Positions 54,384-64,000 of a stretch of 64,000 nucleotides of DNA are shown one piece after another. The position numbers and the translations under genes were made by a program. The notes under the pieces are model-generated. The model had not been told where the DNA came from. It ran no database searches and saw only the letters and a list, made by a program, of their open reading frames with translations. Origin of the DNA: Hordeum vulgare subsp. vulgare (taxonomy: Eukaryota; Streptophyta; Magnoliopsida; Poales; Poaceae). Every line of letters begins with the position of its first letter. Position 1 is the stretch's first letter. Location: positions 329,118,581 through 329,182,580 of the forward strand of contig NC_058518.1 of NCBI RefSeq assembly GCF_904849725.1, given 5' to 3'.

Positions 54384-55724
54384 CGTTATCGGATTTTGCT
54401 ACGACCTACGAACAAATTTGTTACAACCATACGTGGATGGCATGGTGCTACGACGGCGAGATCTAGTATGTAGCGATAGGCAGCACATCATTCGACAAGA
54501 GTGACGGCGAGCGCGCCGACGAGATGCTGCCCATTGCCACCAGGCTATAGTCGGCGCCACGCGGAGCTGCAACCAGAGTGGCACAATTGTTGCATGGTTG
54601 GAGCCGGGGACAAGGGCGGCGACCTATGACGAGGACGGTAGGCGAGGGTGCCTACCGTCAATGAGGATGACTGTTGGAGGGAGATGGAGGGGGCGTCATC
54701 GGAGAAGCATGCGCGACCGGTAAGATGAAACGAGTGAGTAGATGGAGGAGGAAGAATCCACTCTCATGGGGGAGGAAGATGAAGTGCATCCGACAACCAT
54801 AATCCACCAAATCGAATGGCTAGGGGACGACGGACCAAAATTTCGACCGGTGCGATGGCACCTAATAGTCGCCTTTTTTGTTTTGTTTTGTAGAAAGCAT
54901 CATATCTATTATAAAAGTTCATCAAAAGTACCAAGCATCTCAAATATAATAAAACTATATTGAGATTTTGAGATCACTGAAAAACCACTACTACAGCGAG
55001 AACATGTTGCCTACGCGTCGTTGTTGTCTCGCCCCTACCAGAATTGGCTTCACCTTGTCGATGACAACCAGGAAATATTCATGCACATGACCTTAAAGAC
55101 TAGCGCCCTGGAGTCACAGTTTTCGTCGTTGAACTCTTGCATATGTGTGAAGCACCTGACACCAAATCTTCCAAATAACAAGAAACTATAACCTCACCGC
55201 CCCAAGCAAACGGTAGGAATCTATGCCGAAGCTCCGTCCACTACGTGTGAACGGATGAACTCGGGCAGGATCGAACCCCCAAAAACAAACTCGTAGAAGA
55301 AGTGTCACCATCCACTAGTTTGTCCAAGATAGGGAGCACTAGTTTAGCTTTCCCCTTAGAGGTCATTACCGACTCATCCTTGGCCATAATTCTAGGAAAG
55401 GCAGTTGAAGTTTCTGGAGTTTTATGAGCCCCTCTAACACTGGTCACTTCTGCATCATCCATCATGTGCGATGGGACAATGTTATCAACCTCCTACACAA
55501 AACTAGAGGCACGAGCAGAACTCAGCGGGTTAACATGTTGGGTCGAGTCAGCAATATTAGCCAATCCTTCTTCTTGGACTAGCTCTTCCATTGTCACCGG
55601 TTCTTCAGCCTGAACCGACTCATTCTCATGAGCCGGCTCAACACCAAAGTCTGGGTCATCTTGACTCGGGCTTCTGGGTCGACCACTAGCGGCTCATGAG
55701 CATTGGGGCCTGTAACACCTAAAG
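54384..55724. other. Unassigned repeat-like DNA with a 74-codon minus-strand frame
   Basis: The first ~250 bases continue the GCTACAA/GCAAC-rich DNA left of 20187. GC-rich text follows to 54880. At 55241-55465 (minus) a frame of 74 codons (MMDDAEVTSVRGAHKTPE) continues into Glu/Pro/Ser-rich text to about 55690. This resembles the low-complexity tail of a transposon protein, but I cannot name it. A single CACTACTACAGC word at 54986 is not enough to call a CACTA element. Confidence 0.35.
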
Positions 55725-55729
55725 ATGAC

Positions 55730-57256
55730 TGATACGTCTCCAACGTATCTATACTTTTTTATGGTTTCATGCTATTATCTTGTCAAACTTTGGATGTTTT
55801 GCATGCCTTTTATATATTTTTTGGGACTAACTTATTAACTCAGTGCCAAGTGCCAGTTCCTGTTTTTTCCATGTTTTTGACCCCTTTCAAAGGAGATTTT
55901 GAAACGGAGTCCAAACGGAAGAAAATCTCCGAAAATATTTTTTCTGGAACGGAAGAAGATCGTGGAGCTTGGGAGCCAAGGCAGGGGAGCCCCAGGGGCC
56001 CCACAAGCCCCCACCCCATGGCTAGGGGGAGGTCACGCCATCCAGGCTTTTGGGCCCCCTGAGCGCCCCCTGACCTAGGGGTTGAGCCTATATATTTCCT
56101 AAAAATCCCCAAAAAAATCAGGAGATCATCGAAATCACTTTTCCACCGCCGCAAGCTTCTGTCTCCGCAAGATCGCATCTGGGGAATGTTCTGGTGCCCT
56201 GCCGGAGGGGGGATTCAGACACGGAGGGCTTCTTCATCAACACCATGACCTCTCCGATGATGCGTGAGTAGTTCACCATAGACCTACGGGTCCATAGCTA
56301 GTAACTAGATGGCTTCTTCTCTCTCTTGGATCTTCAATACAAAGTTCTCCATGATCTTCATGGAGATCTATCCGATGTAATCTTCTTTTGCGGTGTGTTT
56401 GTCGAGATCCGATGAATTGTGGATTTATGATCAGATTATCTATGAATCTTATATGAGTTTCTTCTGATCTCTCTTATGCTCGATTTCATATCCTTGTAAT
56501 TCTCTTCGAGTTGTGGGTTTTGTCTGGCCAACTAAATCTATGATTCTTGCAATGGGAGAAGTGCTTGGTTTTGGGTTCATACCGTGCAGTGACCTCACAC
56601 AGTGATAGAAGGGGTAGCGAGGCACGCATCGTGTTGTTGCCATCAAGGGTAAAAATATGGGGTTTTCATCATTGGTTTGAGATTATCCCTCTACATCATG
56701 TCATCTTGCTTAAAGCGTTGCTCTGTTCGTCATGAACTCAATACACTAGATGCATGCTGGATAGCGGTCGATGTGTGGAGTAATAGTAGTAGATGCAGAA
56801 ACTATCGGTCTACTTGTCTCGGACGTGATGCCTATATGTATGATCATTGCCTTAGATATCGTCATGACTTTGCGCAGCTCTATCAATTGCTCGACAGTAA
56901 TTTGTTCACCCACCGTAATACTTTCTATTTTGAGAGAAGCCTCTAGTGAACACTATGGCCCCCAGGGTCTACTCCGCACCATATTTTCAGCCTTACACTT
57001 TTTACTTCGTTGCACTTTCCGTCGTCCGATCTCACTTTGCAAACAAACTTGAAGGGATTGACAACCCCTTTGAAGCGTTGGGTGCAAGCTTATTTGTGTT
57101 TGCGTAGGTACTCTGGACTTGACGAGACCCTCCTTCTGGATCGATACATTGGTTCTCAAACTAAGGGAAATACTTACTGCTCCTGTGCTGCATCACCCTT
57201 TCCTCTTCAAGGGAAAAACCAACGCAAGCCCAGCCTCTGTTGTCTGTGGGCTAGCA
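55730..57256 (+). mobile_element. Solo Sabrina-type LTR
   Basis: TGATACGTCTCCAACGTATC at 55730 to GGGCTAGCA at 57256 is one LTR of 1527 bases with ATGAC on both sides (55725-55729 and 57257-57261). Its body matches the Sabrina-type LTRs (for example CCGCCGCAAGCTTCTGTCTC near 56146 and the tail CCTTTCCTCTTCAAGGG near 57199). After AACGCAAGC the last ~28 bases differ from the other LTRs. No internal region is attached. Confidence 0.82.
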
Positions 57257-57261
57257 ATGAC

Positions 57262-57590
57262 CCATCGACCTTTTTCTTTATGAAGGCTTTGTCTCTACAG
57301 TCATCAAAGAAACATCATATTAAAGAGACAATTGGTGATGATAAAGTAAAAAATGTGACTCAAAGATATTTACCTGTGCTTAATTGTGAAAGCCGAGAGC
57401 TGGGTTGCGGTCGATTCCCCAAAAGAGGGTGACGTTTCCTGATAATTTGGATAAAAAATATTGAGTGGTTGTTTAAAAAGACCGACTCATGGACGAGATG
57501 GAGTTGGACTGTAAGGCACCTCAACTCGATGCTCACGGGCGGATGGTGATGCTTGTGACCTGCGTTGGGTTTCTGGTGACCAGGATGCCT
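57262..57590. other. Unassigned spacer
   Basis: No recognised element or gene. It lies between the solo LTR target site and the broken end of a Copia remnant. Confidence 0.35.
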
Positions 57591-60209
57591 TTTAGCATCC
57601 TTAGGATCAACAAAAGCTTCTGGTTGTATCACATACAACCTTTCCTCAAGAAAATCGTTAAGGAAACAATGTTTTGATGTCCATCTACCAGATTTCATAA
57701 TTGAAAAATGTTGCAACTACTAACATAATTCCAACAAACTTTAGTATCGCTACGGGTGAGAAAGTCTCATCGTAGTCAACTCCTTAACTTGCCGGAAACC
57801 TCTTTGCGATAAGTCGAGCTTTCTAAATGGTGACATTTACCATCATTATATGTCTTCCTTTTAAAGATCCATTTGTACTTAATAGCCTTACGACTATCAA
57901 GTAGTTCTTCCAAAGTCCACACTTTGTTTTCTTAAATGGATCCTATCTTGGATTTCATGGCATCCAACCATTTGTTGGAATCCGGGCCCACAATCGCTTC
58001 TCCATAACTCGTAGGTTCATTGTTGTCCAACAACATGACCTCCAAGACAGGATTATCGTACCACTCTAGAGCAGTATGTGTCCTTTTTGACCTAAGAGGT
58101 TTGGTAGTAACTTGATCTGAAGCTTCATGATCACCATCATTAGCTTCATGTTCAACTGGTGTAGGCGCCATAGGACATCTTCATGCACCCTACTACTCTC
58201 TGGTTTAAGTGACAGTTCAATAACCTCATCAGGTTCCACCATCCTCCCACACAATTCTTTTGAGAGAAACTCTTTCTCGAGAAATGACCCATTCTTAGCA
58301 ACAAATACTTTGCCTTCGGATCTGAGATAGGAGGTATACCCAACTGTTCCATTTGTGTATCCTATGAAGATGCATTTATCCCCTTTGGGTTCGAGCTTAT
58401 CAGGATGAAGCCTTTTGATATAAGCATCACAGCCCCAAACTTTTAGAAACGACAACTTAGGTTTCTTGCCAAACCATAGTTCATATGGTGTCATCTCAAC
58501 CGAATTGTATGATGCGCTATTTAAAGTGAATGTGGTTGTATTTAGTGCATAACCCCAAAACGATCATGGCAAATCGGTAAGAGACATCATAGTACGCACC
58601 AGATCCAATAGGGCATGACTACGACATACGGACACCATCATACTATGGTGTTCGAGGTGGCATGAGTTGTGAAACAACTTCCACACTGTATGAAATATAT
58701 ACCAAACTTGTAACTCAGATATTCACCTCCACGATCACATCGTAGACATTTTATCCTCTTGTAATGATGATCTTCAACTTCACTCTGAAATTGCTTGAAG
58801 TTTTCAACATTTTAGACTTCTGATTCATCAAGTAGATATACCCGTATTTACTCAAATCATCTGCGAAGTAAGAAAATAACGATATCCACTGCGTACTTCA
58901 GCACTCATTTGTTTGCATACATCAGAATTTATTATTTCCAATAAGCCACTTGCTCATTCCATCTCACTTGAAAACGAGGCCTTCAGTTATCTTGCTCATG
59001 AGGCATGGTTCGCATGTCTCAAGCGATTCAAAATCGAGTGAGTCCAAAGATCCATCAGTATGGAGTTTCTTCATGCGTTTTACACCAATAGGCACGGTTC
59101 GTATGTCTCAAGCGATTCAAAATTGAGTGAGCCCAAAGATCCATCAGCATGGAGTTTCTTCATGCGTTTTACACCAATATGACCTAAGCGGCAGTGCCAC
59201 AAGTAAGTGGTACTATCATTATTAATTTATACATTTTGGCATCAATACTGTGAACTTGTGTATTACTATGATCGAGATTCAATAAACCATTCATCTTGGG
59301 TGCATGATCATATAAGATATTATTCATGTAAACAGAATAACCCATTATTCTCTAACTTACATAAATAATTGTCTCGCTATAAACAAAATCAATATAATGT
59401 TCATGCTCAACGCAGACACCAATTACCATTTATTTAGGTTTAACACTGATCTTGAAGGTAGATGGAGCCTGCCATGGTGATCACATCAACCTTGGAAACA
59501 CTTCCAACACACATCGTCACCTTGCCCTTAGCTAGTCTCCATTTATTCCACAACTCCTGTTTCGAGTTAGAAAAGTTAGCAACTGGACCGGTATCAAATA
59601 CCTAGGGGCTACAACGAGCACTAGTAAGGCACACATCAATAACATGTATATCACATATACTTTTGTTCACATTACCAGCCTCCTTATCTGCCAAGCATCC
59701 GGGGTAGTTGCGCTCTTAGTGTCCGTTCCCCATACAACAGAAGCACTCAGTCTCGGGTTTGGGTTCAACCTTGGGTTTCTTCATTGGAGCAGAAACTGGC
59801 TTGCCATTCTCGAAGTTTCCCTTCTTGCCCTTGCCCTTCTTGAAATATTGGTATTACTAACCATTAACACTTGATGCTCCTTCTTGATTTTTACCTTCGT
59901 GGTGTAAAACATCGCGAATAGCTCAAGGATCATCATCTCCATCCCTGGCATGTTATAGTTCATCACGAAGCTTTAGTAGCTTAGTGACAGTGACTTCGAG
60001 AACTATGTCAATCACTATCTCATCTGGAAGATCAACTCCCACTTGATTCAAGCGATTGTAGCACCCAAACAATCTGAGCACATGCTCACTGATTGAGCTA
60101 TTCTCCTTCATCTTGCACGCAAAGAATCTTGTCGGAGTTCTCATACCTCTCAACACGGGCACGAGCCTGAAATCCCTATTTCAGCTCTTGGAACACCTAA
60201 TATGCTCTG
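57591..60209 (-). pseudogene. Truncated BARE/Angela-like Copia remnant (copy C)
   Basis: Minus-strand order from the right: gag end (about 60200-59940), zinc knuckle and protease region (59830-59500), pre-integrase (about 59200-58960), integrase C-terminal part (58494-58066, ELWFGKKPKLSFLKVWGCDA), linker (58171-57932, LEWYDNPVLEVMLLDNNEP) and the start of the RT palm (near 57690-57591, LYVIQPEAFVDPKDA). It ends within RT, and RNase H and both LTRs are absent here. It has many frame breaks and is more diverged than copies A and B. A Gypsy element interrupts it at 60210 within gag. Confidence 0.78.
59002..59179. repeat. 89-bp tandem duplication inside Copia copy C
   Basis: 59002-59090 and 59091-59179 are adjacent copies that differ at a few positions (GGCATGGTTCGCATG against GGCACGGTTCGTATG at the start). 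They cover the pre-integrase CEPC region. Because 89 is not a multiple of three, the duplication shifts the frame. Confidence 0.9.
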
Positions 60210-61729
60210 TGATACGTCCATTTTGCATCATGTTTTCACGTTAACATTTATCGCTTCTTTGGCTGTTATTTCACTTAAGGTACTATTCTTATGCCTTTTC
60301 TCTCTTATTTTGCAAGGTTTACATGAAGAGGGACAATACTGGCAACTGGTATTCTGGCCTGAAAGTGGAGCAAAGTTGAGATACCTATTCTGCGCAACTC
60401 CAAACGCCGTGAAAATCAACGGAGATTTTTTTCCCAATATATAAAAAATACTAGGCCAAAGAAGTACCGGAGGAGGGCCAGGGGGTGGCCACAAGCCTGC
60501 ACGGCGCGACCCCCCCCAGGCCACGCCATGGGGGCTTGTGGGCACCCTGTTGGCCCACTTGCCCCCTCTTTTGCTATATGGACGGTTTCGTCCAGAAAAA
60601 AATAAGAAGGGAGCTTTTTCGTGGTTTCGCCGCCGCCATGAGGCGGAACTTGAGCAGAACCAATCTAGAGCTCCGGCAGGACGATCCTGCCGGGGAAACT
60701 TCCCTCCCGGAGGGGAAAATCGTCGTCATCGTCATCACCAACACTCCTCTCACCAGAGGGGACTCGTCACCATCAACATCTTCATCAGCACCATCTCATC
60801 TCCAAACCCTAGTTCATCTCTTGTAACCAATCTCTGTCTCGCGACTCCGATTGGTACTTGTAAGGTTGCTAGTAGTGTTGATTACTCTTTGTAGTTGATG
60901 CTAGTTGGATTATTTGGTGAAAGAGATTATGTTCAGATCCTTGATGCTACTCATTACACCTCTGATCATGATTATGATTATGCTTCGTGAGTAGTTACTT
61001 TTGTTCTTGAGGACATGGGATAAGTCATGCTAATAATAGTCATGTGAATTTGGTATTCGTTCGGTATTTTGATATGTTGTATGTTGTTTTTCCTCTAGTG
61101 GTGTTATGTGAACGTCGACTACATAACACTTCACCATTATTTGGGCCTAGAGGAAGGCATTGGGAAGTAGTAAGTAGATGATGGGTTGCTAGAGTGACAG
61201 AAGCTTAAACCCTAGTTTATGCGTTGCTTCGTAAGGGGCTGATTTGGATCCACTAGTTTAATGCTATGGTTAGACTTTGTCTTAATTCTTCTTTCGTAGT
61301 TGCGGATGCTTGCGAGAGGGGTTAATCATAAGTGGGATGCATGTCCAAGTAAGGTCATTACCCAAGCGCCGGAACACCCAAATATCAAACTATCAAAGTA
61401 ACGAACGCGAATCGTATGAACATGATAAAACTAGCATGAAAGAAATTCCCGTGTGTCCTTGGGAGCGTTTTTCCTCTTATAAGACTTTGTTCAGGCTTGT
61501 CACTTGCTACAAAAGGGATTGGGCCACTTTGTTGCACCGTTGCTACTTTTTTTACTTGTTGCTCGCTACGAATCATCTCACCACACAATCACTTGTTACC
61601 GATAATTTCCGTGCTTGCAGATTTTTCCTTGCTGAAAACCATTTGTCAGATCCTTCTGCTCCTCGTTGGGTTCGGCACTCTTACTTGTCGAAAGTACTAT
61701 GATTGATCCCCTATACTTGTGGGTCATCA
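60210..61729 (+). repeat. 5' LTR of the Gypsy element
   Basis: TGATACGTCCATTTTGC at 60210 to TATACTTGTGGGTCATCA at 61729, 1520 bases. The frames on both strands within it (60485-60894, 61310-61702) are LTR sequence and not genes. Confidence 0.82.
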
Positions 61730-61740
61730 AAACTCTTTTC

Positions 61741-61758
61741 TGGCGCCGTTGTCGGGGA
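61741..61758 (+). promoter_or_regulatory. Primer binding site of the Gypsy element
   Basis: TGGCGCCGTTGTCGGGGA, 11 bases after the LTR, is of tRNA-Asp type and identical to the site used by Sabrina-type element 2. Confidence 0.8.
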
Positions 61759-61835
61759 GTGAAGCACCTTTGGTAAGTGGAAATTGGTAAGGAAACATTC
61801 ATATAGTGTGCTGAAATTTCTTGTCACTCGTCACT

Positions 61836-63368
61836 ATGGATACTAATCCTTTGAGGGGCTTGTTCGGGGTATCTTCACCTCGAACGGAAGCACAGAGAGT
61901 TGCTCCTCAACCTGCTGCACCTACTGAAAATATTTGCTTTGAATTTCCTTCGGGTATGCTTGAGAAACTGCTGGCTAATCCTTTTACAGGAGATGGAACA
62001 TCATATCCAGACTTTCATCTAATATATGTAGATGAATTTTGTGGTTTATTTAAGCTGGCAGGTGTGCCCGAGGATGAGGTCAAGAAGAAGGTCTTTCCTT
62101 TATCTTTGAAGGATAAGGCATGGACATGGTATAGGCTATGTGATGATACTGGATCATGGGACTACAATCGGTTGAAATTGGAATTTCATCAAAAGTGTTA
62201 TCCTATGCATTTAGTACATCGTGATCGGAATAATATTTATAATTTTTGGCCTCGTGATAGAGAAAGCATCGCTCAAGGTTGGGGGAGGCTTAAATCAATG
62301 CTATATTCATGCCCCAATCATGAGCTCTTGAGAGAAATTATCATTCAGAACTTCTATGCTCGGCTTTCTCATGATGATCGCACCATGCTTGACACTTCTT
62401 GTACCGGTTCTTTTATGAAGAGAGATATTGACTTCAAGTGGAATTTATTGGAGAGAATTAAACGCAACTCTTAAGATTGGGAGCTTGAAGAAGGTAAGGA
62501 GTCAGGTATGAATTTCACTTTTGATTGCGTTAAATCCTTTGTTGAGACAAATACTTTTTGTGACTTTAGCGCTAAGTATGGACTTGACTCTGAGATAGTA
62601 GCTTCATTGTGTGAATCTTTTGCCTCTCATGTTGATCTTGCCAAAGAGAAGTGGTTTAAATTTCATCCTCCTTTAGAAGTCAACGTAGTTAAACCCACTC
62701 CAGTTGAAGAGAAAGTCATTGCCTATAATGAACCTGTGGTACCTAGTGCTTACATTGAGAAACCACCTTTCCCTGTTAGGATAAAGGATCATTCTAAAGC
62801 TTCAACTGTGATACATAGAGGCTATATTAGAACACCTACACCCCCTGAGCAAATTAGAGTTGAACCTAGCATTGCTATTATCAATGATCTTCTGTCTAAA
62901 GAAGTTGAGGGACATAATATTCACTTTTGTGAACATGCTGCTAGAATTGCCAAACCTCACGTTAGAGACAAACATAGGCATGTTGTTGGCATGCCTGTGG
63001 TTTCTGTTAAGATAGGAGATCATTGTTATCATGGCTTATGTGACTTGGGTCCTAGTGTTAGTGCAATACCTCAATCCTTATAGGATGAAGTCAAAGATGA
63101 GATTGCACCTGTTGAGATAGAACCTATAGATGTCACTATTCAGCTTGCCAATAGAGATACTATCTGCCCTGTGGGAATGGTTAGGGATGTTGAAGTCTTG
63201 TGTGGTAAAACGAAGTATCCTGCTGATTTTCTCGTTCTTGCTACCGCTCAAGATAGCTTTTGTCCCATCATATTTGGTAGACCCTTCCTCAATACCGTCA
63301 ATGCTCATATTGACTGTGAGAAGCAAACTGTCAGTGTTGGCTTTGAAGGTGTGTCGACCAAATGCTAG
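61836..63368 (+). pseudogene. Gypsy gag-protease, with in-frame stops
   Basis: ATG at 61836 (MDTNPLRGLFG) opens a frame that stays in phase to 63368, with TAA at 62472-62474 and TAG at 63081-63083. The gag domain is at about 61960-62440 (DFHLIYVDEFCGLFKLAGV, KVFPLSLKDKAWTWYRLC, NFYARLSHDDRTMLD). The retropepsin is at about 63030-63320 (GLCDLGPSVSAIPQSL; the usual S/T-type residue after the active-site glycine is proline here; FCPIIFGRPFLNTV). The frame closes at a TAG at 63366-63368. A polyprotein would need readthrough of each stop. Confidence 0.78.
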
Positions 63369-64000
63369 AAACACTATCCAAACACACACACTTCTGCTTT
63401 CTAGACGGTTATTCCGGTTTCTCCCAAATACCAGTTGCACAATCTGATCAGGAGAAAACCACTTTCACCTGCCCTTTCGGTACCTTTGCTTAAAGACGTA
63501 TGCCTTTTGGCTTATGTAATGCACCTGCCACATTTCAAAGATGTATGATGGCTATATTCTCTAACTTTTGTGAAAAGATTGTCGAGGTTTTCATGGATGA
63601 CTTCTCCGTTTACGGGTCTTCCTTTGATGATTGCCTCAGAAATGAAGGCATCGTCCTAGGACATAAAATATCTGAAAGAGGTATTGAAGTCGATAAGGCT
63701 AAGGTTGATGCAATCGAGAAAATGCCATACCCCACAGATATCAAGGGAATAAGAGGTTTCCTTGGTCATGCTGGTTTCTATAGAAGGTTCATTAAAGACT
63801 TCTCTAAGATTTCTAGGCCTCTTACCAATCTCTTGCAAAGGGATATTTCTTTTGTCTTTGACGATGATTGTGAGGAAGCCTTCGAAATACTTAAGAGGGC
63901 TTTGATAACTGCACCTATTGTTCAACCACCTGATTGGAACCTACCCTTTGAAATCATGTGTGATGCTAGTGATTATGCTGTTGGTGCTGTTCTAGGGCAA
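63369..64000 (+). pseudogene. Gypsy RT and RNase H, with deletions, partial at window end
   Basis: RT begins only at LDGYSGFSQIPVAQSDQEK (about 63396), so the RT N-terminus is missing directly after the protease. A stop interrupts the text between CPFGTFA and RRMPFGLCNAPATFQR (about 63492). The catalytic FMDD is at about 63590-63601. After SSFDDCLRNEG the usual ~25-residue thumb segment is missing before IVLGHKISERGIEV. RNase H starts with FEIMCDASDYAVGAVLGQ and runs off the window. Confidence 0.8.

Larger units (their letters stand above)
60210..64000 (+). mobile_element. Gypsy retrotransposon, left part, running off the window
   Basis: The 5' LTR (60210-61729), primer binding site, gag, protease, partial RT and RNase H are in plus-strand order, which is the Gypsy arrangement. 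It is inserted in Copia copy C. The left target site would be CTCTG (60205-60209), and the right end is outside the window. The LTR start TGATACGTCCATTTTGCATC is that of an abundant wheat Gypsy group (Wham/Fatima-like; name uncertain). The coding region has stops and two deletions. Confidence 0.85.

Noticed and set aside
54986..54998. CACTACTACAGC as the end of a CACTA transposon
   Set aside because: No matching opposite terminus, target-site duplication or transposase was seen nearby.
60485..61702. Frames of 110-130 codons between 60485 and 61702 as host genes
   Set aside because: They lie entirely within the 5' LTR of the Gypsy element.
27803..61758. TGGCGCCGTTGCCGGGGA sites as tRNA gene fragments
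   Set aside because: They lie 10-11 bases inside LTRs and are primer binding sites. No tRNA cloverleaf surrounds them.

Overview
This window looks like intergenic DNA from a Triticeae grass (wheat, barley, rye or Aegilops type). The basis is recognition of BARE-1/WIS/Angela Copia LTRs, Sabrina-type Gypsy LTRs, grass Tourist-like and Harbinger elements and a Helitron-like family. I see one intact host gene, a single-exon cytochrome P450 of the CYP89 type on the minus strand (13065-14615). Almost everything else is transposable-element DNA, most of it decayed. Family names come from memory of the sequences, not from a search. Boundaries rest on target-site duplications (TSDs), terminal repeats and protein motifs read directly from the sequence.

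Region 1-20 kb is a mosaic of single insertions. It starts with the 3' part of a BARE-type LTR (1-926). A PIF/Harbinger element (2188-4521) follows, with 30-bp terminal inverted repeats, a TTA TSD and a decayed Myb-like ORF1. Next come a MITE-like repeat (4533-4820) and a complete short-LTR Copia element with GCAAC TSDs (5260-10365, minus). A Mutator-like element with a 9-bp TSD (10760-12991) lies just downstream of the P450. Two Helitron-like elements sit head to tail just upstream of it (14900-15483 and 15484-16653). A Tourist-like MITE with TTA TSD (17959-18127), a 3 x 120-bp tandem repeat and a GA-rich microsatellite complete this part.

Region 20-54 kb is one deeply nested locus. The outermost layer is a plus-strand solo BARE-type LTR, split into 20192-21840, 47356-47442 and 54311-54378, with ACAAC TSDs at its far ends (20187-20191 and 54379-54383). 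A minus-strand Copia element (about 21841-47355) lies inside it. This element carries two pol regions joined without an LTR between them, as expected from a tandem array that lost its middle LTR. Two Sabrina-type Gypsy elements are inserted in its pol: 26232-33093 (plus, TSD GTAAG) and 34703-42789 (minus, TSD ATCGG). A third Sabrina-type element, 47443-54310 (minus, TSD GACAT/AACAT), is inserted in the tail of the outer solo LTR. None of the three encodes reverse transcriptase or integrase. One keeps gag-protease with three stop codons, and two keep a short ORF of about 230 residues derived from gag.

Region 54-64 kb holds a solo Sabrina-type LTR (55730-57256, TSD ATGAC), a truncated minus-strand Copia pol-gag remnant (57591-60209) and the left part of a plus-strand Gypsy element (60210 to the window end) inserted into that remnant.

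The most interesting signals are within the Sabrina-type elements: primer-binding-site-like sequence inside the U5 end of two LTR pairs, duplicated polypurine-tract motifs in the element interior, and a conserved non-coding block right after the gag stop. I did not find a new defence-like or metabolic gene cluster.
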